A DNA stretch of 64,000 nucleotides from Lytechinus variegatus (GCF_018143015.1 NC_054748.1:14994967-15058966), one strand, 5' to 3'. Shown: positions 46,987 through 59,191, numbered from the stretch's first letter. The notes: generated by a model not told the origin, from the sequence alone. Numbers and translations are program-made.

Positions 46987-47910
46987 GTTTAATATAATAT
47001 GTTTCGTACTGTATGAATCCATGCTGAGTATTGTCATTCATTTGATTCTCTTTAATGAGAGAGAGAAAAAAAATCATGATTGAGATTAAATTAAAGCTAA
47101 GCTATTGCTGCTATATAAGATCTACATGTAGTGTTTTGTCTTTTACTTCATTTGTCATTTTAAGCCCACTTTGATGGGCTAGTCCTGCGCAATAAAACAT
47201 GAATAAAAAGAGAAAAGTCTAACAAATATAACTCTGACAATTTCATCAAGATTGGATGTAAATTATGACCTTTTACAATCTAGCCTATTTTTCACAAATC
47301 AGATGCAAAAATGGGCATATGTTTCCTGAAATTAAGGGAATATCTAAAGTGTCTTAACCTTTTTTTTACATCCAATTTGACATGGCCATGTGCATCACAT
47401 TTTTTGGAGGGCGGGGTATGAGGGCAAGCAAAATTTTTGAAGGAACTCGAGAGTGAAGGGACAAAATTTGTCATTGGGTGCTGTTGCAAACTCTAAATCA
47501 AAATTTCTTGCACGGTTGGCGGGTGTGACTATCTTTTTTTTTTGGGGGGGGGGGCAACTGCACCACCAATGTTGATGGATCTTATTGAAGGTTTCAACCC
47601 TGCCTTATTTGATGTTTATGTTTTATTTCAAAACTACTCTTTGTTTATGCCCTTTTTAAGACTTCAAAGACTTGAATTGTGAGCAGAAATATTACTTTTA
47701 GTGGTATTACAGGGAGATTCACTTCCCAGTATTATTCCTATTTGAATCTCCATCTCCTTTTTTTAAGGGGGGGGGGGTGGGCAGGGCCGTTTTGGAGCAG
47801 CCCTTTGTTCTTTTTTTTTCATTTTTTCCTCACCTCTACTGTATGGTGGCGTGTGTAAAAAATAATAAAAGAAATTCGATACAATTAACGCCGGGTGATC
47901 ATTGATAGGA
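46987..47910. other. Intergenic DNA left of the giant palindrome
   Basis: 47200-47300 resembles the interior of the CAAGTCCACCCC family (caatttcatcaagattggatg). Poly-G runs at 47543 and 47766 mark further element edges. No gene is supported. Confidence 0.4.
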
Positions 47911-47922
47911 GGCGGAGTGGTT

Positions 47923-49285
47923 CCGGGACAGCCCGACCACCGGACAGCCCGACCCTGGACAGCCCGACCCGCTGCCCTGGACAACTCGTCCCGGTCGAGT
48001 TGTCCAGGGTTGGCTCTGAATCGGACAACTCGACCACTTGAATTCTTCTTCAAAATTTCATGAAATAAGATTTCAAACTTTACTTCAAAAGTATTTTCCC
48101 GCATAATCCATGTTTCTACAATATATTCTCGACAGAAAAATTGACATTTTAGTTCATTTTGAACTATTTTGAAAGAAAATAGAGCGAGTTCCCTTGCAAC
48201 GAGAATAATCCGATACCGCCGGCGAGCTGTGTTCTGCAACTTGCAAGGTCTTCAAAATTGAGTTGATTTTTCCGTCACTTGACATATTTTAATGGTGAGT
48301 GTGTGCTATTTTGTATTTTCATATTCCATTTTCACATTTCCTGTACTTATTTAAAGTTATTGCATTGCACAAAACTGATACTTAATGCAAACTTTTTAGA
48401 TAGTTCACCTGGAAAGGACACCGATGCGGTGCTTCGCCTCGCCGGCCAGCTGGGCGACCGGCTGTGCTGTGATTGTGACTGAGTGAGGCAGTCAGCTCAA
48501 CTAGCTATGCGAGGTCGAACTTACTTATTTTAGTTAATTTGTCCGTCTCTTGACATATTGCCCATATTCCATTGGCGAGAGTGTGCTACTTTTGTATTTT
48601 CACGCTTCTTTCACTTATTAAAAAGCTTTTTTTTTCATGTCACTAACAAAAGGAAATAAAATGGATTTGAAAATGTCTCAGTAGCCGGCCTCTGTAATTA
48701 GTTATGAAGTTTACATTTTTTGTAGGAAATTCATTGTCTTTATTTTTGTTCTTAAATAACTATTACAATTTGTTTTATTGTTTTCTAAGTTTAGAAGAGC
48801 AGGGTGGGGTGCACAACTGACAATAGATTGGGTAATTATAATTATCAAAATTGAATAAGTCCTAGTTTATTGAAAAATGAAATGTATTCTGCCGAAATTG
48901 AAAAACTTACCTTTTTTATCAAAATCTAAAAACTTGCTTTTCGTTAGCGAAAAACATGTCTCTCATGTTTTACCTGTTGGTTACTGTCGCAGCTTTTTTT
49001 AATGCAACTTCCATTGGTAACAAGTAACAACGGGTCTTCTGGAGGATACAAGCACTTGGGCTGGTACCTAAGTGTACCAACCTACACCAGGGATGAGGAG
49101 AAGAGGTTTCAGACTCAACAAGCGATGGCCTTTCCATTTCCTTCACGAGCAGAAATAATACCGAGTTCCAATGACTTAGGCATCAGAGCGGCAGTCCCTT
49201 GATGGATGAGGTAAATACAGCTTCTTAGTTCCAAAAAATCAATTTTTGTGCAGGCATGTCAAAGTTAAATTTCTGGGTTTTTTTT
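47923..49285 (+). repeat. Left outer arm of the giant palindrome
   Basis: It starts with three tandem GGACAGCCCGACC units, then a hairpin (CCCTGGACAACTCG, loop TCCCGGT, complement). At 48269 and 48540 a ~60-bp unit (cttgacatatt..gagtgtgctattttgtatt) is duplicated. Small frames at 48279-48482 and 49002-49202 recur in the right arm but match no family I know. Confidence 0.85.
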
Positions 49286-49730
49286 GTATTTTCAAATTCT
49301 TTAAAAGAAAAAAAGGACAACTGAATTGTAAAAAATTTTACTTGTTTTACTTTGGTATAAGTTGGAACATTTCAAATTAATTTGTGGATATGGTAATGCG
49401 AAATTTATGTGGATCTTTTATGTTATGTAAATCTTCCAGAAGATACCAGATATGGTTCTACTTCTAGTGTGTTTAGCAAATTAACTTAACTTTTATATAT
49501 TCGAAAATGTATTGCTTCTAAATTGAAGACAAGATAAAGATTGAAAATGGTCGGATTTGTTTTAGTATCAAGAGGTGCAGACTGCAGATCTTCAAATATT
49601 TGAAAGTACAATAATTTTGTCAATAATTCATTTCATACTTCATTTCATCTTTCCAGCTGTTTGATTTAGTTGAGACAACATGGATTGCAAACTGTACTTA
49701 TTTATAAAACAAAACAAAAGGAAGTGCTGA

Positions 49731-49800
49731 AAGGACAAGTCCACTCCAACAAAAAGCTGATTTGAATAAAAAGAGAGAAATCCAACAAGCATAATAATTG
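49731..49800. repeat. Fragment of the CAAGTCCACCCC MITE family
   Basis: aaggacaagtccactccaac followed by agctgatttgaataaaaaga; one end only. Confidence 0.55.
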
Positions 49801-50344
49801 TAGCTTTAAGATTGTCCATATTGTTACATTGGCACCCAAAGCAGAGGATATTGTTCTCAATTGGAGTTACGAATCAACAAATGTAACTATGATAACTATG
49901 GGCACACATGAATTTGTGAATATGTACAAATAGTATACAAATATAACAGACTAAGGAAGTATAGCAGGAATTATTTGTCTGATGTTGGACTGGCAATTGC
50001 TCATTATACTAAGAGGCAAAGTATGACTGGGCACACATGACTTTGTGATAATATGTAAGTAGTAAACAAATATACCACGAATAGTGCACTTTGATTTTCT
50101 TTATGTTTTTTTTTCAACAGCATAACAAGGCAGTATTTTGTTATGTGATGCTATACTGTTTGTAAGATATAACAGAAAATTATGTGTTACTTGGTAATTT
50201 CAGTTGTGATTAAGTTTATCATATTGTTATATAGAAAATAAATACATGTAGTATACTAAAAAAGTATTGTGAATATTGGGTTCTATTACCCTCGTGTATT
50301 TTTTTTCTGCTGAACATTTTACCTTTAAGTGCTGTGGTGATCAG

Positions 50345-50740
50345 ATGGACATTTTGGGAGAGATGAAGTTGAAATTGGAGGGATGGAGACGATGATATGA
50401 AAAGGATGGTTATGAAAAGTGGGTTGGAGATGAGAGGAAGGGTGGAGATGATGAGAGGAGGGATGGAGATGAGAGGGATAGAGTTGATGAGATGAGGCAT
50501 GGAGATGAAAGGAAGGATGGAGATGAGAGGAATTATAGATGATGAGAGGAGGGATGGAAATGATGAGAGGAAGGATGAAGGGGATGAGGGGGATAGAGAT
50601 GAGAGGGATAGAGATGAGAGGATGCATGGAGATGAAAGGAAGGATGGAGATGAGAGGGATGGAAACTATGAGAGGAAGGATGAAGGGGATGAGGAGGCGA
50701 TGGAGATAAGACGGATTGAGATCAGGGGATGGAGAGGATG
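50345..50740 (+). repeat. GGATGGAGATGAGAGG minisatellite
   Basis: Irregular units built from ggatggagatgagagg and gatgag. The right arm carries the complement at 54780-55610. Confidence 0.85.
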
Positions 50741-50749
50741 AATGGCGCA

Positions 50750-51270
50750 TCATCAACATTATCATCACCAACATCATCTCTATCATCGCCAAATCATTGC
50801 CATCACCACCATCATCACCATCATCACCATAATCAATATCGCTATCATCATCGCCACCATTATGTTAATCACCATCATCGCATTACCATTCAACATCATC
50901 ACCAACATCATCGTGTTTATCATCGCCACCATCAATATCGCAATCATTGCCATCACCACCATCATCATCCATCATTATTGTCATCATTGCTATCACCACT
51001 ATATCATCACCACCAACATCATTCTCATCCATCATCGCCATCATTATTATCACCATTATCTTCATCATCACGTCACCATCATCGTCACCATCACAGTCAT
51101 CATTGCCATCACCACCATTATAACCTTATCCATCATTCTTGTCATCATCATCGTATCACCACTATAATCACCAACATCATCACCACCATCGTCACCGTCA
51201 TCCATCATCATCACAAACATCATCATCATGACCATCATCACCATTGCCACCAACATCCTTTTCATCATCT
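50750..51270. repeat. (CATCAC)n/(ATC)n microsatellite
   Basis: Trinucleotide-based repeat; His-rich or Ile/Thr-rich frames are artefacts. The right arm carries gatggt repeats at about 53700-53794 and 54280-54740. Confidence 0.9.
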
Positions 51271-51289
51271 CAGGAATATTGAGAACTTC

Positions 51290-52382
51290 GTGGAAATGAT
51301 ACAATCCCGAAGGTAATTGATTCGATCTCATCAGTGGCGTAGCTGCCTTGAACTTTTGTAGGGGGAACCGAGATTAATTATGGGGATAGTCCTGCAGACC
51401 AAAGTTTAAGAAAATCATAATTTTATTCTAAAAAACACGATTATCTCAAAAGGCCTAAATAAATGATGTAATTAGGACCCTCGCTCTCTTCTTTCTCTTG
51501 CTTTTTCTTTCTCTTTTCCTCTTTCCCCTTCTTTTTCCTTTCCTTTCTCCCCCTTTCCACTGTTTCATTTGCTCTGTCTTTCACTTTTCTCTTCTTCTTC
51601 CCTCATTTTTTCTATTCTTCAGGCGCGTTTTTTTTTTGGGGGGGGGGGTGGGGGATAAAGCTCCTCCCCCCAAAAAAAAAATCGCTCAAGCCCCATCAAA
51701 AATTTTAACCACAAAGAAAAATAATTTATGTGGGCCATATTATGTATTGAATAATGTACTATTCCATTCATGTCATCTAGTGCTCTTAGAATCAAAGTTT
51801 TTACTATTCAAATTCTTCAAAGATTTTCTCCCCGTTTACCACATTCCCTCATAATCCCCTGCCATGTTCTATCCATGTAGGAGTGCGAAATTGATGTTCG
51901 AACTTGGGAGTGCCAAATGATTACCAAGAGATTGACTGATTAGGCCTATGATGATTTATTAAATAATTTATTGAAAAAAATGAATATTTGAGCATATTTC
52001 ACATTAATTGAGTTGATTTATTGATAAATTTTTGACAAAATAATTGAAAGGTAAAAGGTGAAACCCCAATTTTCGGAACTTATCATTAAATTCCGAAAAT
52101 TCTGCTCTGGACTTCATACGTACATAACTCCCATGAACACATTGCTGAGATCCACAAAGTAAAGTATGATGCTGCCCCAAAAATTGCAATGTGTGTTGAA
52201 CTTCACTCATGTAATAAAGTTCAATATAATAATTTATGAAATTTGCTTTAACAACCAAAACTGGCCAGCACGATTGATCATCACAACACCCTTAACTCTG
52301 CAGGTTCTAACGGCTTTGCCTTTCAAAAACTGACAGAAATTGGAAGGCTAATTTCAGCCTAATTTTCATACCTTGTGTTTGA
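51290..52382. other. Central spacer of the palindrome, left part
   Basis: It contains an end-like cagtggcgtagctgcc at 51335, C/T-rich sequence at 51480-51620 and facing G and C runs near 51640-51680, suggesting a degraded hAT-like element. No gene. Confidence 0.4.
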
Positions 52383-52950
52383 AGGAGAATGAAACCATTG
52401 GAACAAGATAGCTTGTGTGAAAACAGAAAAAAATCAAAGAATCAGATCAACGAAAGTTTGAGAAAAATCGGACAAATAATGAGAAAATTATGAGCATCTG
52501 AATATTGCAATCACTAATGCTATGGAGATAGCAAATTGGCAATGCGACAAAGATGTGTGATGTCACTTGTGAACAACTCTCCCCATTACTTTAGTATACA
52601 TTTCACTTGAATTGCCTCTTTTATCACATCTATCCATAGATCATGTGTTATACATATTTTTTAAGAATACATCATGGATAAAGAGTTTGTATCATCATAA
52701 GAAAAAGCAAAAAGAGACATTTTGAGGGTATTTTATAGTCCACCAAAGGGAAAGTTGTTCATCAGTGACATCACACATCCTTGTCGCATTGCCAATAGGA
52801 GGATCTCAATAGCATTTATAGTGATTGCAATATTCAAATGATCATAACTTTCTCATTATTTGTTCGATTTTTCTCAAACTTTCTTTATTCTTATTCTTTG
52901 ATTTTTCTATTTCTACACAAGCCTATTTGTTCCAAAGGTTTCATTCCCCT
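52383..52950. mobile_element. TTAA MITE with GAATGAAACC ends
   Basis: TTGA precedes and TTAA (52951-52954) follows. Ends aggagaatgaaacc and ggtttcattcccct are inverted; inner arms share ttgagaaaaatcggacaaat and complement, and gtgatgtcact-like words. Confidence 0.7.
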
Positions 52951-52954
52951 TTAA

Positions 52955-53794
52955 GTGGGTAGTGTTTGCTCAACACCTTTTGGTGTCATTTGAAAGTTGA
53001 CTTTATTGGCTTCCATATATGTTGCCCCCCCCCCCTCCCCGTGATACATTTTTTATTTGGCAGCCATGTCAAAGGTTAATAGTTTTTTGGGAGCTAACTT
53101 CAAGTAGATAAAACTAGTATTGTACCCATGTGTCAGTCAGGGTTGTATCTAGGGGGCACATTCAGGGGGCGCAAAAAGAAAAGGGTCGCGAATAAAGATA
53201 TGGAAAAAAGGAAAGATAATGAAAATAAATAAAAGTGCAGAAAAGGGATACCACTGAAGGTGATTAATACCCCGTCTTTTGTTTTTTTCCATGGTAATGC
53301 CGTTTCCAACACATTTAAAAATGAATCTTGCATGTCTTTATCCAAGGATGAATATTCGTGCCACTTTTTGATTAATGATAATCATACCAATTCTCTACAA
53401 GAATTCCAACAAACAGCTTTAGCTTGAAATATTCCTTTTTTCAAACGCAAATATGACTTCTTTATAGCTGCGGGTTTGAATCTTGATATTTTACTTTTCA
53501 TTAATTCTCACAAATAGTTATGAAATACATTATTATCTGGTTCCATTTTCAAAGCTTTTCAACACGCGCTGATTTGATAAGGGAGATATAAATCCTCTTT
53601 ATTGATTAAAATATCCTTTTTGGGTGAGAATATATAAAGTCCATCTTAGGCATGGTAAGAGATGAATAATGTGACATTAGTACTAGTATCTGTGTATGAA
53701 ATTACAGATGAAATAATCATGAAGATGATGATCAAGATGTGATGAGATGGGAGGTGGTAATAGTGATGGTAATGATGTCGATGATAGTGGTGGT
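52955..53794. other. Central spacer of the palindrome, right part
   Basis: AT-rich with no supported gene; GATGAT repeats start about 53700. Confidence 0.4.
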
Positions 53795-54279
53795 CAGAGG
53801 CGTCGATCCTGGGGGGGGGGGGGGGGGCGATCGCCCCACCAATGAAAATATTTGGGGCAAACATATCGTTTTGCCCCCCCCCCCATAATTCCGCATGTGC
53901 AAAAGAAAATGAGATTGTATTAATGTTACATTAAAATGGTGCTTAAAATGTCCGCTTTTCATATTGCAATATAAAAATTTCCAGCTCGCATCATTTCTGT
54001 TATTATATGTGTAGTGAGATATGTATCCTCCTCATTAGTTACTACAAATAGTCCTGAACAGGCACCTTTTTCCTGTTTTCAGATCATTATACTAAACAAA
54101 TTCAGCTCGCACTTCGCGCTCGCATTAATAGGTTGGTGAGACGTGTCTCTTTTTCATGGGTCACATACATGTATATATATGCATATATATAGTGTGTGTG
54201 TTTGAGTTGATTGGAACGTTGATTCATGACTTTGCCCCCCCCAAAAAAAAAAAAACTGAAAAACGGACCGACGCCCCTG
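53795..54279. mobile_element. Short hAT-like element with GTGGTGGT target
   Basis: Ends CAGAGGCGTCGATCC and GGACCGACGCCCCTG with G and C runs inside. GTGGTGGT borders both sides (53787-53794, 54280-54287), though the surrounding repeat makes that weaker. It contains an agctcgcacttcgcgctcgc motif as in 9890-10370. Confidence 0.7.
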
Positions 54280-54779
54280 GTGGTGGTGATGACGATCGGA
54301 TGATGGTAATGAAGCTAATGGTGTTGATGATGATTATTATGACGATAGTAATGATTAAGTAGATGGTGGTGATAATGAACAGTGGAAAACAGGTGGTGGG
54401 GGATCAAGGTCTTGGGGGCAAGAGCACCCCCCCCCCCCCCCAAAAAAAGGAAGATAAAATACAAAGAAGAATAAAAAACATTAGAGATAAGAGTTTTAGT
54501 ATGATGTCATAATCTATCAAAAAATTGAATTTGCGTAATAAAATGTCAACATTTCTGCTCGTTCACAATTTTTAAAAGATAACTTTGGCATGATGGGCCA
54601 TATCTTACCCCTCAAAATCTTTCACTCATTACGCCAATGATATGATGAAGTTCGTGGTGATGATGATGTCATGATGACGGTAATGATATTGATGAAGTTG
54701 AAGTTGGAGGCAATAATGTTTGTGATGATCACCCCCCCCCCCTTTCATCTCTATTCCCGTCTTCTCCAACCATTTTCGC

Positions 54780-55610
54780 ATCTCCATCCCTATCTAATTT
54801 CAATCCCTCCCCCTACTCATGTCAGCCCTTCCACATCATCTCCATTCACCTCATCATCTCTACTCCTCTCATCATCACCACTCATCACCATCTCCATCCT
54901 CATCTCTAAACCTTATCATCTCCATCCCTCCCCGCATCATTTCCATCCATCCTTGCATCATCCCCATCCCTCCTCTCATCATCTCCATCCACTCATCCAC
55001 ACCCCTCCCATCAACTCCTTCACTCCTCATCATGGCCATTCCACCTTTCATCATCTCCATCCATCCTTGTATCATTCCTCCTCTCATCATCTCCATCCAC
55101 TCATCATCTCTACTCTCATCATCACCACTCCTCACCATCTCCATCCTCATCTCTAAACCTTATCATCTCCATCCCTCCCCGCATCATTTCCATCCATCCT
55201 TGCATCATCCCCATCCCTCCTCTCATCATCTCCATCCACTCATCCACACAACTCCCATCAACTCCTTCACTCATCATGGCCATTCCACCTTTCATCATCT
55301 CCATTCATCCTTGTATCATCCTCCTCTCATCATCTCCATCCACTCATCATCTCTACTCTCATCATCACCACTCCTCACCATCTCCATCCTCATCTCTAAA
55401 CCTTATCATCCCCATCCCTCCCCGCATCATCCCCCATCCCTCCCCCATCATTACCATCCATCCTTGCATCATCCCTCTCATCAACTCCATCCACACCCCT
55501 CCCATCAACTCCATCACTCCTAACATGACCATCCCACCTTTCATCATCTCCATCCTTCCCCCCCCCCTCCATCTTCATCTCTCCAATCATCTCCATCTGA
55601 TTACCATGTG
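54780..55610 (-). repeat. CATCATCTCCATCC minisatellite with a ~245-bp higher-order unit
   Basis: Three large units start at ctctaaaccttatcatc near 54904, 55151 and 55393 (spacing 242-248 bp), each built of catcatctccatcc sub-repeats. It is the complement of the left-arm minisatellite, expanded. Confidence 0.85.
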
Positions 55611-55658
55611 ACACAACATTTGCTCCTGCGACAATTGCCCCAGGCTTAATTTTTCTAA

Positions 55659-55777
55659 AGCCCCTTTCACAATTGGTGGTGCGACTGCTTACGACCCTTC
55701 ACCGTTGCAATTCTGTGCAACATAAAATTGTGACCAAGTGATAGCAAACGATCGCACAAGCAGATGTGAAAGTCCCT
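55659..55777. mobile_element. 119-bp PIF/Harbinger-like MITE with TAA target
   Basis: TAA at 55656-55658 and 55778-55780. Ends AGCCCCTTTCACA and TGTGAAAGTCCCT; inner gtgcgactgc and gcgatc-type words pair. Confidence 0.7.
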
Positions 55778-56608
55778 TAAGATAGAGGTTTAGGGTTGCA
55801 ATAGGGTTTTAAGTTAGGTTTAGACCTTACTGGTTAAAGCTGTTCATAAGATTATGGTGTAGAATTTACAGCGGAGCAATTGTTGCCAGAGCAAATGTCA
55901 TGGAACCCGTCACCACAGCTCTCATTAAAAGGTAAATATCCAGCGAGAAAAGGGATACACAATAGTGAGAGAACCGAATATTCAAAATACTTCTTTGGAG
56001 TTAAGTGGGTTTTATTAAGTAACATTAAGGTAAACTTGATCAGATCTAAAATGACATAGTAACACACATTGAACTTCATTGTATATAAGATATTATATCC
56101 CACTTAAAATAAATACTGGTTCAAAATTTCAAATAGCATTACATTAACAAATTATGATAATAAATATGACACAATTCCAGTTGGGAACAATATCCTCTGA
56201 CTTTGGTGTTTATGTAAAGCTAACAATAAGGACAATCTTAAAATTACATTAGTGCTAATATGAATTAACATTCATCCAACAATTGCAATTTCAGGAATAT
56301 ACAACCTGTTATACATTATTTGGTTTCCATGGCAATTACATGATCCCTAACTTAGCTGGAGGGATTTTCAACCCTCATCTTTTTTTTTGTCATACAAAAA
56401 CTGGCCATACAGAGCTTGCAATTCAGGTGGTCTCAAAGAGCTAGAAAGATAGAAATAAAATAGAGTAATTTCAACTATTTGAAGCTCTGCACCTATTTGC
56501 TACTGAAAAAAATCAAACTATTTCAACCTTCAATTTAGAAGCAAATACATTTTTTTAAATATATTTAAATTAAGTTAATTGCACCTAGCTGAGGCTAGCT
56601 CAATCTTG

Positions 56609-57097
56609 AAAAAAAGTTCACGCTGAAGAAAAGTTTGTTGTAAAAATAGCAGAAAAATAATAAAAAAAATATTGGTGAATGTATGAGGAAAAGATTAAAA
56701 ACGTTATTCGAATATTAAGTTTTGGATTTGTGGGGTCATAAACGAGCAGCTGCCCCATATGTTATGTAGAAATGTTATGTAATATAAAATGCATGAATTT
56801 AATTTTTTCAATGGTTCCTAATGACTTTTTTTCATGTTTGGGTGTGAAATGTTTTGTTTTTTTATATACAAAAGGTAGAGTAAAACCATTTTCAATTTTC
56901 TGAGAAAATGACAATTTCTTGATTTTTTTACCATTTATTTATATGTAGAAATGCTGCTCGCATATGACATCACAAATCAAATAATTGAAATTCTATTACT
57001 TTTCAATTCTTTGATGGATTTTCCTCAAACCTTTGGCAATATTTTTGATTTTTTCTGCTGTTTTTACAATAAACTTTTTGTCAGGGTGAATTTCCCT
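56609..57097. mobile_element. TTAA MITE, AAGTTCACCCTGA family, copy 3
   Basis: Homologous to 14034-14529 but more diverged; ends aagttcacgctgaagaaaag and ctttttgtcagggtgaattt. It interrupts the right arm of the palindrome and is absent from the left arm. Confidence 0.7.
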
Positions 57098-57424
57098 TTC
57101 AAGCTCACTTGAACGATACTTGGTATCATCTAGAAGATGTGTATGACATAAATGTTCCACATGAATTAAGCGCAACCTCTACATACCCAAAATTAATTTA
57201 GAATGTTACAACTTCTACTTAACCTAAAAATGTAGTGGTTAGTCACATTTTTAAGAAGTAATTTTGAATTTTTATGAATACAATAATGTAAGTAAGAAAA
57301 ATAAGTTAAATTTTTGTTCAATTCAAATAATGTATAAAAGAAAAAAAATTATTGTTCAATTCAATTGTACTTTCTTTCTTTTAAAGAATTTGAAAATACA
57401 AAAAAAAAACAGAAATTTAACTTC

Positions 57425-58754
57425 GACATGCCTGCATGAAGTGCACAAAAATTGATATTGTATCTAAGAAGCTGTATTTACCTCATCCATCAAGGGACTG
57501 CCGCTCTGATGCCTAAGTCATTGGAACTCGGTATTATTTCTGCTCGTGAAGGAAATGGAAAGGCCATCGCTTGTTGAGTCTGAAACCTCTTCTCCTCATC
57601 CCTGGTGTAGGTTGGTACACTTAGGTACCAGCCCAAGTGCTTGTATCCTCCAGAAGACCCGTTGTTACCAATGGAAGTTGCATTAAAAAAAGCTGCGACA
57701 GTAACCGATAGGTAAAACATGAGAGACATGTTTTTCGCTAACGAAAAGCAAGTTTTTAGATTTTGATAAAAAAGGTAAGTTTTTCAATTTTGGCAGAATA
57801 CATTTCATTTTTCAATAAACTAGGACCTATTCAATTTTGATAATTATAATTACCCAATCTATTGTCAGTTGTGCACCCCACCCTGCTCTTCTAAACTTAG
57901 AAAACAAAACAAATTGTAATAGTTATTTAAAAACAAAAATAAAGACAATTTCCTACAAAAAATGTAAACTTCATAACTATTTACAGAGGCCGGCTACTGA
58001 GACATTTTCAAATCCATTTTATTTCCTTTTGTTAGTGACATAAAAAAAAAACTTTTTAATAAGTGAAAGAAGCGTGAAAATACAAAAGTAGCACACTCTC
58101 GCCAATGGAATATGGGCAATATGTCAAGAGACGGACAAATTAACTAAAATAAGTAAGTTCGACCTCGCATAGCTAGTTGAGCTGACTGCCTCACTCAGTC
58201 ACAATCACAGCACAGCCGGTCGCCCAGCTGGCCGGCGAGGCGAAGCACCGCATCGGTGTCCTTTCCAGGTGAACTATCTAAAAAGTTTGCATTAAGTATC
58301 AGTTTTGTGCAATGCAATAACTTTAAATAAGTACAGGAAATGTGAAAATGGAATATGAAAATACAAAATAGCACACACTCACCATTAAAATATGTCAAGT
58401 GACGGAAAAATCAACTCAATTTTGAAGACCTTGCAAGTTGCATGAACACAGCTCGCCGGCGGTATCGGATTATTCTCGTTGCAAGGGAACTCGCTCTATT
58501 TTCTTTCAAAATAGTTCAAAATGAACTAAAATGTCAATTTTTCTGTCGAGAATATATTGTAGAAACATGGATTATGCGGGAAAATACTTTTGAAGTAAAG
58601 TTTGAAATCTTATTTCATGAAATTTTGAAGAAGAATTCAAGTGGTCGAGTTGTCCGATTCAGAGCCAACCCTGGACAACTCGACCGGGACGAGTTGTCCA
58701 GGGCAGCGGGTCGGGCTGTCCAGGGTCGGGCTGTCTGGTGGTCGGGCTGTCCGG
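57425..58754 (-). repeat. Right outer arm of the giant palindrome
   Basis: Reverse complement of 47923-49285 with few changes, including the GGACAGCCCGACC triplet, the hairpin and both small frames (58195-58398 and 57490-57729 on the minus strand). Confidence 0.85.
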
Positions 58755-58862
58755 ACCCCGGCGGAGTTGTTAAAAAAAACAAACATCCGCATCTTCTGTT
58801 GTCGTTGACCCTGTTTTAAGATGTAAGTAGACGTTTGTTCATTTCTTTAAGCTTCCTTTCAT

Positions 58863-59081
58863 TTATTTTGAGGCATAGAGGTGTTCATCGTTTGCAAGTT
58901 GAGTGAGACTCTGAGTACTCTGAGAGTGAGAAAGTGCAGCCGGGGCGCGTCTCTCACTCTCTGGGAGCTCGTACCGTGGTCGTGAGGGGCGCTGGCCGGC
59001 GAGCGCGAGCGGCGTCGTACATGGGTCCCGACCTCCCAGCATGGCCTGGCGGCGTGATTCGAATGTCGGGTCTAACACTGA
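58863..59081 (-). CDS. Candidate terminal coding exon, unknown gene
   Basis: On the minus strand an acceptor-like ttaattagacag precedes a frame SVLDPTFESRRQAMLGGRDP to SQSTQSLTQLANDEHLYASK and a TAA, overlapped by an AATAAA. The 72 codons are GC-rich and lack low-complexity bias, unlike the surroundings. I do not recognise the family. It sits just right of the palindrome and left of a Helitron-like copy; upstream exons would lie at higher coordinates. It may also be a captured or dead exon. Confidence 0.4.
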   Translation of the reverse strand, partial: SVLDPTFESRRQAMLGGRDPCTTPLALAGQRPSRPRYELPESERRAPAALSHSQSTQSLTQLANDEHLYASK

Positions 59082-59191
59082 CTGTCTAATTAAACAGTTG
59101 CAGTTAGACTATGTCTACGGCCAGGCCAATACAAAAAGATTAGGCCTAGTCTAATGTTATAAAAACTTGAGAGAAAAAAACAAAAACAAAA

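Larger units (their letters stand above)
47923..58754. mobile_element. Giant imperfect palindrome (~10.8 kb), candidate long-TIR element
   Basis: The outer 1.35 kb on each side (47923-49285 and 57425-58754) are nearly identical inverted copies. Further in, 49340-50345 and 55600-57370 remain homologous but much more diverged. The GGATGGAGATGA minisatellite and the CATCAC microsatellite of the left arm face their complements in the right arm. Flanks GGCGGAGTGGTT (47911-47922) and GGCGGAGTTGTT (58760-58771) differ by one base and look like a target duplication. Several unrelated MITEs sit inside. No transposase, integrase or capsid gene was recognised. Alternatives are two head-to-head copies of one repeat or a segmental inversion-duplication. 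Confidence 0.6.

Noticed and set aside
48279-49202. Frames repeated in both arms of the palindrome (DSSPGKDTDAVLRLAGQLGD and NNGSSGGYKHLGWYLSVPTY)
   Set aside because: Conserved only because the arms are near identical; no family recognised and no clear start or exon set. Kept as repeat sequence, not genes.
50729-51316. 195-codon His-rich frame and overlapping Ile/Thr and Met/Asp frames
   Set aside because: Simple CATCAC repeat read in different frames.
54671-55611. Long Ser/His/Pro-rich frames and Met/Glu/Gly-rich opposite frames
   Set aside because: Translation of the CATCATCTCCATCC minisatellite; all frames are open because of repeat composition.
47923-58754. Polinton/Maverick identity for the giant palindrome
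   Set aside because: Long inverted ends fit, but no polymerase, integrase, ATPase, protease or capsid gene was recognised and the interior is mainly simple repeat.
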